From NCBI GenBank assembly GCA_009841255.1, contig VXMD01000082.1, positions 62,001 through 126,000 on the forward strand: a DNA stretch of 64,000 nucleotides, given 5' to 3'. Position 1 is the first letter of the stretch, and each line of letters opens with the position of its first letter. The notes below the pieces were generated by a model. The model was not told the origin of the DNA, did no database searches, and saw nothing but the letters and a program-made list of their open reading frames with translations. Source of the DNA: Candidatus Poribacteria bacterium (GTDB taxonomy: Bacteria; Poribacteria; WGA-4E; WGA-3G). The position numbers were made by a program, and so were the translations under genes. Of this stretch, positions 50,098-60,200 are shown in pieces.

Positions 50098-52050
50098 TTG
50101 CTTCCTACACACGAAAATCGTCTCTCAGGACGTTCCTTCCTGCTCGGCATCTGTTTCGTCATTGCCATATGTTGTATCGTCTCCTACGCCGAATTAGTAA
50201 TTACCTACATCCAAATCGGATTTTTACAACTGCCCCCTGTAGTTATCGGGCTTTTCTTCTTTCTGGTATTAGGGAATCGAGTGCTTGAAAGACTGAATAA
50301 CCGATTCGGGTTGTCACCCCGTGAATTGATGTGCCTTTACTGTATGATGCTCGTTGCATCGATGATTTCATCGCGCGGGGTCATGGAAAAACTCATCCCC
50401 GCCCTCATTGCAGTCAACTACTTTACCAACGAAACCAACAGCTGGGACACCCTCTTTTTTCCACACATCAAGCCGTGGTTGATTCCGTTTTCACCCGAAC
50501 AAAAAGGACAATCCGCTATCGCCATCAGTTTCTATGAGGGCATACAAACAGGGGACAGTCTCCCGTGGCGCGCATGGATAGAGCCGCTATGTGTCTGGGG
50601 TGTGCTCGTCTTTTTGGTATTCACGGCGTTCCTCTGTTTAGCAGCAATTCTACGCAAACAGTGGATTGAGAACGAGAAACTTACCTTTCCATTAGTCTCA
50701 CTACCACTTGAGTTTGTCCACGAAGGACGTGGTTTTCTTCGGAACCGACTTATGTGGTTAGGGTTTGCACTGCCCGCTCTCATCTTTACATTGAATGGAC
50801 TTCATGAAATTTGGCCCCAAATCCCGAATCTATCGTTGAGATATATACTCAATCAATACTTCACAGAACGTCCCTTCAATGCTATGGTTTACACACCGAT
50901 CTTCCTGTCCTTCGCGGCGGTAGGGTTCTTTTATCTACTCCCCACCCAACTCCTTTTTAGCCTATGGTTCTTCTTTTTCCTCACGCGGTTCCAAGATGTT
51001 GTCGCGGCGATGTTTGGTTGGCGGGTAAGCACCATGCCGCTTTATCCAACGCGACTCTATATCGGTTACCAAGTCGCCGGAGCCTATATTGTACTCGTAA
51101 TTTCGTTTATCTATATGGGGTTCCCACACTTTCGGCAGGTACTTCGTCGCGCCTTTACCGCAACGAAAGCGGATGATACGGAGGAACTTTTGCCTTACCG
51201 CACCGCAGTTTGGGGACTCATTATCAGTTTGATCCTCGCGATAGGGTGGTGTTACACAGCAGGACTGAATTTAGGCTTCGCAGCGTTTGAGATACTGGTT
51301 TATATAGGCATTGTGGCTGTGGTGATGGCACGCAGTACGGCGGAAGGTGGACTGTTAATGACAGAAACATCGTTCCGACCCCTGGATCTCTATCAACTCA
51401 TCTCAACCAAAGCCGCGCTGGGAGCGCAGAGTCTTACTGTGTTGTCATTCCTTGATGCGATCTTCACACGCGATCAGCGTGGACTCATCCTCACAGGTTT
51501 CTTAGACGGTTTAAAAATTAGGGATCGGGTGGGAATGTCTTATCGCTCGTTGGTAGGGGTGTTCGTATTAGGCAGTACGCTCGCATTTCTATGTGCGGCA
51601 GTCATTCATCTATGGCTTCCGTATACCCACGGTGCCAATTACATGTATAGCTACACCTATCGCGGCAATCCGCTCTGGGCATTTCAGGACAACGTCGCAG
51701 CGATGGAAGGATTCGGAACCGACCTCCGCACGACCGGAGGACTCTTTTTTAGCATTGGCGTATTCGTGACAACAGCCTTAGTCATCTTGAGGATGTTATA
51801 TTGGTGGTGGCCCCTCCATCCACTGGGGTATGCACTATCGGCTTCATGGACACTGATTGTGTTCTGGTTTCCCGTTTTCATCGCATGGAGCATTAAAACG
51901 CCGCTCCTCCGTTACAGCGGTATCCGACAGTATCAGCGGCTCCGTCCCTTCTTCTTAGGCATGGTCTTCGGGGAATTCAGTATGGCGGTTATATGGACGC
52001 TCATCAGTTGGGGTGCGAACGTACCAGCCCCCTTCTTTCCGTGGCCCTGA
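50098..52050 (+). CDS. Large polytopic membrane protein (DUF6785-like)
   Basis: A 650-residue protein with about 14 membrane segments, starting at a TTG after AGGA. LSPRELMCLYCMMLVASMISSRG, then NEKLTFPLVSLPLEF and GFLDGLKIRD, recall, from memory, the DUF6785/DUF6784 proteins of Planctomycetes and Poribacteria, distantly similar to oligopeptide-type transporters. The transport substrate is unknown. Confidence 0.65.
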   Translation: MLPTHENRLSGRSFLLGICFVIAICCIVSYAELVITYIQIGFLQLPPVVIGLFFFLVLGNRVLERLNNRFGLSPRELMCLYCMMLVASMISSRGVMEKLIPALIAVNYFTNETNSWDTLFFPHIKPWLIPFSPEQKGQSAIAISFYEGIQTGDSLPWRAWIEPLCVWGVLVFLVFTAFLCLAAILRKQWIENEKLTFPLVSLPLEFVHEGRGFLRNRLMWLGFALPALIFTLNGLHEIWPQIPNLSLRYILNQYFTERPFNAMVYTPIFLSFAAVGFFYLLPTQLLFSLWFFFFLTRFQDVVAAMFGWRVSTMPLYPTRLYIGYQVAGAYIVLVISFIYMGFPHFRQVLRRAFTATKADDTEELLPYRTAVWGLIISLILAIGWCYTAGLNLGFAAFEILVYIGIVAVVMARSTAEGGLLMTETSFRPLDLYQLISTKAALGAQSLTVLSFLDAIFTRDQRGLILTGFLDGLKIRDRVGMSYRSLVGVFVLGSTLAFLCAAVIHLWLPYTHGANYMYSYTYRGNPLWAFQDNVAAMEGFGTDLRTTGGLFFSIGVFVTTALVILRMLYWWWPLHPLGYALSASWTLIVFWFPVFIAWSIKTPLLRYSGIRQYQRLRPFFLGMVFGEFSMAVIWTLISWGANVPAPFFPWP

Positions 52051-52170
52051 GCGTTTTTTATACTAAAGTTTAGAATTAATGGGAAACGCCGAACCGGCGA
52101 GGTTAGAAACCGCGCCTACCAGGGGAAGTGCAAATGTCTATCTATTTTTCAGTTTTACGACAAAACCAAA

Positions 52171-52398
52171 CCTGCAACAATATTTTTAAGCGTTCCTTGC
52201 AGTTCGGTCAAGTGGGTTTGATGCATACAGTGTGTTTCCGTATATCCGTTCTCCATTTCATTACGAACTATCTGCTCTTTAAACAAACCCGTAGCGCGTA
52301 ACGAAGTGGAGCGCGGATTTGAGAAGCAACCTTTCCAGCACCAACCCCGTTGTTTTTCCGCAAGGTATGATTAAAAATCCGCAAGGTAAAATTAAAAA
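52171..52398 (-). repeat. Mosaic leader repeat, copy 2 (inverted)
   Basis: Almost identical to 28372-28597 in reverse orientation, some 24 kb away. It fills the gap before the convergent D-threonine-aldolase-like gene and ends within its last codons. The preceding 120 bp (52051-52170) hold a degenerate GTAGG palindrome and nothing else recognised. Confidence 0.9.
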
Positions 52399-53498
52399 GT
52401 TCGATTGCGTGCCGTGACCTCCCACGTCCCGCGACAATACCCATCGGTATCTACAAGATAGTAAAAAGGATGTAGCGCAACACACGGACAGATATGTGTC
52501 GGACAGACGTAAATCTCCTGCCCGATGTGCATCGGTGAACTGTCAGGGACGTCAACCGCCCAATGTTCCTCATGCTGCATGGTCACTTCAGCACCATCAA
52601 CATTCAAAACGATTCCACGCACACCCTCAGGATCCGCGGCGATGGCTTTGTGTCCCAAATCGAGCGTAATCCGATGCGGCGTAGGAATACTAATTACACG
52701 GCTCAGGAGCAGTGCTGCGGGCGTAAAACCGAGATCGGGATAGCGGGTCGAGTAACCGTAATCATGAAAAATGAAAGTGCCAGGGGATGTCTCGACACCC
52801 GGCGCCTTCGCATAAATAGGAAAGGTCGGTGTACCGCCCATCACGATCAACGGCACGTCAAGCCCCTTGGAAGCAAGCCTATCCTTCATCTCTTCTGTCT
52901 GTTCAAGGCTTTTGTCGCAGGATGCCTTCCGATCAGCAACATCTTCATCGTGAATATGTCCATCGTAGACGTGTAATCCCCACGGTTGTAACCCTTCTAC
53001 CGCTTCAATCTGGGCATAGACATCCACAGCGGCATCACCGACGGGTATCCCCGTGCGATTCATCCCTACATCCAGATCCAACATAACTTTGACGGTCAAA
53101 CCGTGCTTCGCCGCCGCTGATGAGAGTGCCGCCACCGATTCTTGATGATCGACGACGACCTTGAAATCAGCCCCTGGATATTTTAGTTGTAGCGAAACAA
53201 AACGGTTAACATTGGGTCCTACCATCTGATATGCAATCAGAATATCCTCTATACCGTTCTGCGCCAGCATCTCTGCTTCTCGCAACGTCGCGCACTTGTG
53301 TTTGAGGATACCCGCATCCCGTTCCATCGCGATAATCTCAGCAGTCTTATGCGTCTTCGCATGCGGTCTGAGCTTCGAAACATCTCCACCGACAGTCGCA
53401 ATCGCATGCTCAATGTTATACTGAACCTGCTCGAGATAGACTACCAAGGACGGACTCGGTATCGTTTCAGTGTTCTGAATACGGTATTTTTTATCCAT
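52392..53498 (-). CDS. D-threonine aldolase-like PLP enzyme (DSD1 family)
   Basis: A 368-residue fold-type III PLP enzyme. The PLP lysine is probably in RPHAKTHK, then VMLDLDVGMNRTGI. The C-terminal domain has HEEHW and CPTHICPCVALH, where His and Cys bind the metal in D-threonine aldolase and D-serine dehydratase. AGGGAG precedes the ATG. The substrate is a D-3-hydroxyamino acid. Confidence 0.88.
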   Translation of the reverse strand: MDKKYRIQNTETIPSPSLVVYLEQVQYNIEHAIATVGGDVSKLRPHAKTHKTAEIIAMERDAGILKHKCATLREAEMLAQNGIEDILIAYQMVGPNVNRFVSLQLKYPGADFKVVVDHQESVAALSSAAAKHGLTVKVMLDLDVGMNRTGIPVGDAAVDVYAQIEAVEGLQPWGLHVYDGHIHDEDVADRKASCDKSLEQTEEMKDRLASKGLDVPLIVMGGTPTFPIYAKAPGVETSPGTFIFHDYGYSTRYPDLGFTPAALLLSRVISIPTPHRITLDLGHKAIAADPEGVRGIVLNVDGAEVTMQHEEHWAVDVPDSSPMHIGQEIYVCPTHICPCVALHPFYYLVDTDGYCRGTWEVTARNRTF

Positions 53499-53547
53499 GG
53501 TTCTCCCTTTCCGAAACTTCTGTTGGTATACACCCCCACGTTTTACT

Positions 53548-54969
53548 TTAATTCAAGGTCGCAGTGCGGAGGATAATCCGATCCTCCATCCAATTGTCGC
53601 GATACCACGTACACGCTTCAAAGGTATCGTTAATCGCATTCATGCGCTGCTGCAAGACAATTCGGAATTGATCGCGGAGTCCGGTCGATTCGGGTTCGTC
53701 AATTAGATTACGGGTTTGGAACGGATCAGCGACATTATCGAAGAGTTTCTCACTTCGATCTGGACGATGGATGGCGTAGGTATATCGCTTTGTCCGGAGG
53801 GCACGCCACTCATAACCGTCCTCCCACTTCGCAGTACATCCCATCCCTTGCATGAACGCCGCATCCGGTTCATCAGCGGGTTGGTGAAACGGAACGTTGC
53901 TGAGATCTCTCCCTTCAACCTCCCCGGGAATCGGCAACTCCAGCATAGACAACAACGTCGGCATGATGTCCGGCGTGTTCAAACATGCATCCGAGACATA
54001 CGCTGTCGGTATTTGACCGGGCCACCGGACCAGAAACGGGACACGCACCGCCTCTTCATAAAAGATGTTTTTCGCGCGGCGCCCCTGTGCACCAAACATC
54101 TCACCGTGATCGGAAGTAAACACAAAAATCGTATTGTCCCGCAACCCAAGATTGTCAATAGCATGCAACAACCGCCCGATATTCCGATCCAGATTGGCAG
54201 TCATCGCGTAATAAACACGCATCCACTCAGGGAGCTCGGCACGTTCGGCGGGAGACATAACCGCCCATGTGTCGCCGTAGCGGTCATTCTCATCGCGATA
54301 GTTCGGTGGTAACGGAAAGTCAACGTCTCGGAACATCTCATAATCGGTGGCTGGAACGTTGTCTTGCGTCCACGGATCGTGCGGCGTCCCAATTGAGAGG
54401 AAAAGCGCGAACGGATTATCACCCGTTGAAGCCCGTTGCAGATAATCGATTGCCATATCGGTTTGACCGTCGGGTTCATAACCCGGAAGCACGATTTGTT
54501 CAGGCGAATCCTTGTGATAATACGCGTCAAAATATAAGTGATGGAAATTGTAAGCCGACCACTCGCCATTGAAACCGAGCCGATGGGGTCCCGGCGGAAT
54601 GTAGGAATTCTGCGGGTCGTTGTGCCGCCCCAACTGATTCGCCCACAGATGCCATTTCCCGATGTAGCTTGTCTGGTAACCGTTGCGATGTAAAACATGC
54701 CCGAAACAGTCATGATTCGGGTTCATGCGGAGTTCATTAATCGCCATGCCGGTGCTGCTGGCGTATTTGCCCGTGAAGAGTGAGGCACGATAGGGAGCAC
54801 ACATCGGACTGCCGGAGACAGCGTTACAGAAATCCGCACCCTCTGTGGCAAGCCGATCGATATTAGGGGTCCGTGCGCGCGTGTCGCCAGCATAGCCACA
54901 CGACTGGTAGCGGAGTTGATCGGCGAAAACATAGACGAGATTCGGTCGCTTTTCGACTGAATGAGACAT
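53548..54969 (-). CDS. Sulfatase (formylglycine type)
   Basis: A 473-residue sulfatase from the ATG 54969 (MSHSVEKRPNLVYVFADQLR), with AAAGGAA upstream. The active-site motif C-x-P-x-R is CAPYRASLFTG, whose Cys is converted to formylglycine. Other metal-site motifs are FADQ and FTSDHGEMFG. No export signal is seen. It likely acts on a sulfate ester of a sugar or glycan. No maturation enzyme is in the window. Confidence 0.9.
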   Translation of the reverse strand: MSHSVEKRPNLVYVFADQLRYQSCGYAGDTRARTPNIDRLATEGADFCNAVSGSPMCAPYRASLFTGKYASSTGMAINELRMNPNHDCFGHVLHRNGYQTSYIGKWHLWANQLGRHNDPQNSYIPPGPHRLGFNGEWSAYNFHHLYFDAYYHKDSPEQIVLPGYEPDGQTDMAIDYLQRASTGDNPFALFLSIGTPHDPWTQDNVPATDYEMFRDVDFPLPPNYRDENDRYGDTWAVMSPAERAELPEWMRVYYAMTANLDRNIGRLLHAIDNLGLRDNTIFVFTSDHGEMFGAQGRRAKNIFYEEAVRVPFLVRWPGQIPTAYVSDACLNTPDIMPTLLSMLELPIPGEVEGRDLSNVPFHQPADEPDAAFMQGMGCTAKWEDGYEWRALRTKRYTYAIHRPDRSEKLFDNVADPFQTRNLIDEPESTGLRDQFRIVLQQRMNAINDTFEACTWYRDNWMEDRIILRTATLN

Positions 54970-55235
54970 CAAAATATTCCTTTCGATTCGTGATGCCCAT
55001 AGTATAGTATATTCCAGCAGATCATTCAAGAGGAAAACAGGCTCTCGCGATGCACACAACAGTTAAAAAAGAGAAAACTTTTTGTAACACATTTCGATTA
55101 TTATTAATGAAGTTAATCGCGAAAATTGATAGAATAGCGTACAATTCACTGTTCCATTAGAGCGGAAGGCTCGAAGCACGAGCCAAAAAACGCTAAAATT
55201 TGGTATAACCCAATTATAAGAAGGAGTATTTTTTG

Positions 55236-56276
55236 ATGCCAAACAAGGGATCCTTTGTTTCAAACTTCGTAGGGCGTCGTCTGGGCGCCCACACCACAAT
55301 GATAATTCTTTCTGTTTTACTACTTGTCTCTCTGACGTTAGGCAGTCCGCCTGCCTTCTCCCAGAACGAAGAAAGCTTCACCCTCCAACTGCTCCACGCA
55401 GCAGACATGGAAGGTGGTATTGAAGCACTCGAAAACGCCCCCCGCTTCTCATCAGTGCTGAATGCCCTTAAAGCCGAGGTTGAAAATACACTCATCATCG
55501 GGGCTGGGGATAGCTACATTCCAGGTCCATTTTTCGCCGCTGCCAATAACGGGAGCCTTCGTGAAGTATTGGGAAGAGAAGGTTCAGGGCGCGCCGACAT
55601 TCTGATGCTCAACGCAATGGGCTTCATGGCAGGTGCTCTGGGGAACCATGAATTCGACGCAGGCACTGGCACACTTGCAGGATTGATTGCGACGGACAGA
55701 GATTACGTCGGCTCAGCCTTCCCATTCCTAAGTGCGAATTTAGATTTTGGTCCTGACAGCAATCTTGCACCTTTAGTTGTTGACCCGGGCCAGGAAGCGA
55801 GCACAATTCCGAACAGTATCACCAAAAGCGTGGTTATTACGACGCCTTCAGGCGAAAAAGTGGGCGTTGTCGGCATGACGACACCGCTGCTCGGGAGTCT
55901 CTCTGTACCTGGAAACGTCGGAATCGCACCGGTGGACCCAAACGATATGGCGGCATTGGCAATCATTATCCAAGAATCTGTTGACGCATTGACAGCAACC
56001 GGCATTAATAAGATTATCCTGACGGGACACCTTCAACAAATTAGCCTTGATGAAATCATCGCAATGCATCTGAAAGATGTTGACATTATCATTGCTGGCG
56101 GTTCAAATACGCTCCTCGCAGACGCAACGGACCGCCTCTATCCTGGGGACACTGCGGACCGACCCTATCCGATCTTGACGCAATCCGCTACCAATGAACC
56201 GATTGCAATTGTGGGGACAGGCGGTTTTCTCCACTGTCCCTCAGTGACTCGGTCAATTAGAATACGGGCTTTTTGA
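55236..56276 (+). CDS. 5'-nucleotidase-like metallophosphatase, 3'-truncated
   Basis: A signal peptide is followed by the N-terminal metallophosphatase domain: LLHAADMEGG, GAGDSYIPG, GNHEFDAG, then TGHLQQ. The family normally has 500 or more residues with a C-terminal nucleotide-binding domain. Here the match ends near PIAIVGTGG (about 56217) and the last 20 codons read antisense into the convergent sulfatase. The gene is therefore cut. AAGGAG at 55220 supports ATG 55236. Confidence 0.75.
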   Translation: MPNKGSFVSNFVGRRLGAHTTMIILSVLLLVSLTLGSPPAFSQNEESFTLQLLHAADMEGGIEALENAPRFSSVLNALKAEVENTLIIGAGDSYIPGPFFAAANNGSLREVLGREGSGRADILMLNAMGFMAGALGNHEFDAGTGTLAGLIATDRDYVGSAFPFLSANLDFGPDSNLAPLVVDPGQEASTIPNSITKSVVITTPSGEKVGVVGMTTPLLGSLSVPGNVGIAPVDPNDMAALAIIIQESVDALTATGINKIILTGHLQQISLDEIIAMHLKDVDIIIAGGSNTLLADATDRLYPGDTADRPYPILTQSATNEPIAIVGTGGFLHCPSVTRSIRIRAF

Positions 56277-57622
56277 CTCGCCCGAACCTGCTTCTCAATC
56301 TCAACAGGATCCCACTCCGCTAACAGTTGTGCCTCAAGTTCTCGGCAAATCGCTTGATACGTCTCGTCATTGGCGAGATTCCGAAATTCATTCGGATCTT
56401 CGGCAATGTCGTAAAGTTCCGGTGGGTCGCCGAGGCTATAGTTGAATTTGTAGCGTCCTTTCCGCACCATCGCCATTGGGCGTTCGACGCCGTGGGCGAG
56501 GTATTCGGAGAACGCGAAATCTTTCCAATCGCTTGCGGTATCCTGTATCAAAGGCAACAGACTGTCTCCATCCAACTGATTTAAAGGTGCTACTCCAGCA
56601 ATATCGACAAGCGTTGCCGTTAGGTCCACGAGCGAAACCACATCCTCAATACGTCTGCCTGCGGATAACCGGTCAGGAAACATAATCTGTAGCGGCACGC
56701 GCGCCGATGCTTCATAGAAATTCGACTTGCGCCACATACCGTGCTCGCCGTTCATCTCACCGTGGTCACTGGTGTAGATGACGATTGTATTCTCCACCTG
56801 TTCTGTCTCCTCAAGCGTCTTGAGCAAGTTGCCAATCTTCTCGTCAAGATAGGTAATCAATCCATAATAACCAGCACGACCACGGCGAACCAGTTCTTCG
56901 GGGAAGTCAACACAACCGAACATACGCCGCATCCGTTGATAGACGGGATGCTGGTTTTCAAGGTGTCCCTCCGGAATGTCGGGGAGATCAGTCTCGCCAA
57001 GTGGATAGAGGTCCCAAAACCGTTGTGGCACGATCAACGGAAAATGGGGTGCGATAAACGAGACGTTGAGTGCCCACGGCTGTTCGCGCCGTGTTGGGTC
57101 TCGAAGATACGCCAAAGCCTTTGTCTCTGCGAGATCGTCCACTTCAATCTCCTCTGTTGTTCCCGGACGTGCTTGTGCGAGACCTTGCCACGGGCGCAGG
57201 GCTGGGGGTGTGCCGTTATCCCAGTCTGTAAGTGCGTGCTGTCGTTCTGCGTGCAGATCTCGGGCGAGTTGTGTCCGAAATCCGTGAAGCTGGTCTATCC
57301 CACCGAAGTGCTGCTTCCCAGAAAGCACGACATCGTAGCCTTCCGCCCGTAAGAGATGTGCCCATGTGACAGCATCTGGACGCAAGGGTGCCGCGTTGTC
57401 CCACGCGCCGATGTGGTGGATGTACTTACCCGTCATGAAAGACATCCGGGATGGCATACAGAGCGGTGAATTGCAATAGGCATTGGTGAAGGTAACACCC
57501 TCTTCAGCGAGTCTATCCATGTGTGGGGTTTGGACGAGAGGGTGTCCGTAGGGACCGCTATACATCGGTGCGTGTTCGTCAGACATGATAACGAGAAGAT
57601 TGGGAAGTTGTCCTGAAGGCAT
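56165..57622 (-). CDS. Sulfatase (formylglycine type)
   Basis: A 485-residue sulfatase. LPNLLVIMSDEHAP begins the fold, the active site is CMPSRMSFMTG, and the metal site includes YTSDHGEMNGEHG. The last 15-18 residues run into the cut 5'-nucleotidase gene, so the native C-terminus may be altered slightly. It is divergent from the next sulfatase. Confidence 0.9.
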   Translation of the reverse strand: MPSGQLPNLLVIMSDEHAPMYSGPYGHPLVQTPHMDRLAEEGVTFTNAYCNSPLCMPSRMSFMTGKYIHHIGAWDNAAPLRPDAVTWAHLLRAEGYDVVLSGKQHFGGIDQLHGFRTQLARDLHAERQHALTDWDNGTPPALRPWQGLAQARPGTTEEIEVDDLAETKALAYLRDPTRREQPWALNVSFIAPHFPLIVPQRFWDLYPLGETDLPDIPEGHLENQHPVYQRMRRMFGCVDFPEELVRRGRAGYYGLITYLDEKIGNLLKTLEETEQVENTIVIYTSDHGEMNGEHGMWRKSNFYEASARVPLQIMFPDRLSAGRRIEDVVSLVDLTATLVDIAGVAPLNQLDGDSLLPLIQDTASDWKDFAFSEYLAHGVERPMAMVRKGRYKFNYSLGDPPELYDIAEDPNEFRNLANDETYQAICRELEAQLLAEWDPVEIEKQVRASQKARILIDRVTEGQWRKPPVPTIAIGSLVADCVKIG

Positions 57623-57807
57623 GGCGATTCTATCCTAAGTGTAGTTGGTTTCCTCTAAGATATCACCTCCTTCACATGCCGTCAACGGAAAAAGAGATTG
57701 TGCCCATCTGCACGCCTCTTGAATTATTCCCACCAACGTGCTATGCTGATTTCACCAATACATACAACATAATAGCGGTCAGAGCATTTTGTTAAACGAA
57801 AATTTCT

Positions 57808-57834
57808 GTAAGGGCGAGGTAACCTCGCCCCTAC
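57808..57834. repeat. GTAAGGGC palindrome
   Basis: A 27-bp unit in the divergent gap between two sulfatase genes. It follows GTTAAACGAAAATTTC, a second short repeat also at 19941 and 63765. Confidence 0.85.
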
Positions 57835-57875
57835 AACCGACTACCGATAACCGATAACCAATTAAGGAAAACAGT

Positions 57876-59387
57876 ATGCCTGAAACCAGACCTAATATCC
57901 TACTCATCACCAGCGATCAGCAGCATTGGAACACCTTGGGCTGCCTCAACTCTGAAATCCAGACGCCGCATTTGGACGGCTTGGCGCAACAAGGCACGCT
58001 TTTTAATAGAGCCTACTGTCCGAACCCTACCTGCACACCGACGCGAGCCTCTATTATTACTGGAAAATACCCGAGTCAACACGGTGCATGGTCTCTCGGC
58101 ACGAAACTCTCTGAAGATGAACATACCGTCGGCGAAGATTTCACGGATGCGGGGTATCGGACTGCCCTCGTCGGAAAAGCACATTTTCAACCGCTTCATG
58201 GGACTGATGAATTCCCGTCCCTCGAATCCTATCCGATCCTCCAAGATTTAGACTTTTGGCGGAACTTCAATGAACCGTTTTACGGGTTTGAACACGTCGA
58301 ACTCGCACGCAACCACGCCGATGAAGCACACGTGGGGCAGCACTATGCCATCTGGATGGAAGAGAACGGCTGCACCAATTGGCGCGACTACTTTGCTCCA
58401 CCGACAGGAAACGCACGTGGGCAATACCGAAAATGGCCCATCCCAGAAGAATACCATTACGACACATGGATTGCTGAACGGACCAATGCGCTTATGGAGA
58501 CGTACCAACAGAATGACGAGAACTTCTTCCTTTGGGCAAGCTTCTTCGATCCGCATCCAAAATATCTGGTTCCAGAGCCGTGGGATACGATGTACGATCC
58601 AGCGACGTTGACGGTGCCTACCGTAACAGAAGGAGAACACGATAACAACCCACCGCACTTCCAGCTAACGCAACAGCAAAAGCCCGACTTCTCCGCTTGG
58701 CGTGAAAGTGGAAAAGGTGTCCACGGCTTCAACTCGCATCTACGCGATCAGGATGAACTCGCCAAAGACATCGCTGTTTATTACGGCATGGTGACGCTGA
58801 TGGACAAATATATTGGGAAAATCTTGGCGAAACTCGACGAATTAGGACTGGCAGAGAACACGTTGGTGGTGTTCACATCCGATCATGGGCATTTTTATGG
58901 ACAGCACGGACTGGTTGCAAAGGGAGCATTCCACTACGAAGATGTGATCCGAGTGCCTTTTATTGTGCGGTATCCAGGCGTTGTACCCGCGGGGAAACAC
59001 TCCGATGCATTGCAGACATTGGTAGACTTAGCCCCTTCGTTCCTCAGTGCCACTGGTATCGACATCCCTCTCCCGATGACAGGTGTCAACCAGATGCCGG
59101 TCTGGTCGGGACAAGAAGAGAGTGTTCGCGACCATATCATCGTTGAAAATCACCATGAGCCGACAACGGTCCACGTCAAAACATACGTTGACGATCGTTA
59201 TAAACTTACTGTCTATTACAACCGAGACTACGGAGAATTGTTTGATCTGAAAGCGGATCCTGGAGAGGTCAATAACCTGTGGAATTCCGCTGAACACGCA
59301 GCGTTGAAGGCGGATCTGGTGATGAAGTTGCTATTCGCGGAGATGGGGAAAGAACCCTTGTGGATGCCTCGGACTTCCGGAGCATAA
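57876..59387 (+). CDS. Sulfatase (formylglycine type)
   Basis: A 503-residue sulfatase. RPNILLITSDQQHWNTLG opens it; the active site is CTPTRASIITGKYPSQHG; FTSDHGHFYGQHG binds metal. It has no signal peptide. It is the third sulfatase within 6 kb, which suggests use of a sulfated substrate. Confidence 0.92.
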   Translation: MPETRPNILLITSDQQHWNTLGCLNSEIQTPHLDGLAQQGTLFNRAYCPNPTCTPTRASIITGKYPSQHGAWSLGTKLSEDEHTVGEDFTDAGYRTALVGKAHFQPLHGTDEFPSLESYPILQDLDFWRNFNEPFYGFEHVELARNHADEAHVGQHYAIWMEENGCTNWRDYFAPPTGNARGQYRKWPIPEEYHYDTWIAERTNALMETYQQNDENFFLWASFFDPHPKYLVPEPWDTMYDPATLTVPTVTEGEHDNNPPHFQLTQQQKPDFSAWRESGKGVHGFNSHLRDQDELAKDIAVYYGMVTLMDKYIGKILAKLDELGLAENTLVVFTSDHGHFYGQHGLVAKGAFHYEDVIRVPFIVRYPGVVPAGKHSDALQTLVDLAPSFLSATGIDIPLPMTGVNQMPVWSGQEESVRDHIIVENHHEPTTVHVKTYVDDRYKLTVYYNRDYGELFDLKADPGEVNNLWNSAEHAALKADLVMKLLFAEMGKEPLWMPRTSGA

Positions 59388-59440
59388 ACGGAGTGATGCT
59401 ACATCAAGACGGCTCCTAACGATTGAAAAGGGGGAAACCA

Positions 59441-60148
59441 ATGCGATCTAAAAAATTCAGAGTCTTTCTATGCCTTTTCCATATTGTTCTGTGTGTTATG
59501 GTCTTTAATCAACAGAGTCTTGCTGGTACATGGACAGACGCTTTTGAAGACGACAGGACGCATGAATGGACAATCCTCAACAATATTAACAATCAGAACG
59601 CGAAATGGTGGATTGATAGAGGTGAGGCAGTGTGTGAGACGTTTGCTCCTAATACCCCCAGTACATTGGCAACAGGCGAAATTGATTGGAGAAACTATTC
59701 ATTTTCATGCAAAGCCAAATTAGATAAAGTCAAGGGCGAATCGGCTACCTTCGGAATTATACTTCACCATCGGTGGGAAGAATTTGCTTTCTATGCATTA
59801 CGAATTTTGCACCCGTCGGGGATCGTTCATATCATAAAGTATAACCCAGGCAAAGCATCAATACTTGATGAGTTCGACTTCCCAGCAAAACTTGATACAT
59901 GGTATACCCTTCTCGCTTCTATTGACAGCAGGGGGAAAATTAAATTTAAAATTGACGATGTGGTGTTCACAACTGTTGATGCTGACTCGATAAAAAACGG
60001 GAAAGCGGGACTTGTGGTTTCCAATGCACAAGCCCGGTTTGATGATGTGAAGATCACGGGAGATAATGTTTCGAACGGCGGTCCCGGGACCCTCCCCGTA
60101 GAACCGAACGGTAAACTCGCTATTACATGGGGAAAACTCAAGCGTTAA
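59441..60148 (+). CDS. Secreted concanavalin-like protein with C-terminal WG motif
   Basis: A 235-residue protein from ATG 59441 after AAGGGGGA. A signal peptide is followed by a beta-sandwich of the LamG/DUF1080 type (WTILNNINNQN, then YSFSCKAKLDKVKGESATFG, then GKAGLVVSNAQARFDDVKI). The tail VEPNGKLAITWGKLK matches two other secreted proteins in this window. It may bind glycans. Confidence 0.75.
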   Translation: MRSKKFRVFLCLFHIVLCVMVFNQQSLAGTWTDAFEDDRTHEWTILNNINNQNAKWWIDRGEAVCETFAPNTPSTLATGEIDWRNYSFSCKAKLDKVKGESATFGIILHHRWEEFAFYALRILHPSGIVHIIKYNPGKASILDEFDFPAKLDTWYTLLASIDSRGKIKFKIDDVVFTTVDADSIKNGKAGLVVSNAQARFDDVKITGDNVSNGGPGTLPVEPNGKLAITWGKLKR

Positions 60149-60200
60149 TAACAGGAATAGAAGAGCGTTTGGAAAGCGCGTCCATCGGAGAAAAGGTAAA

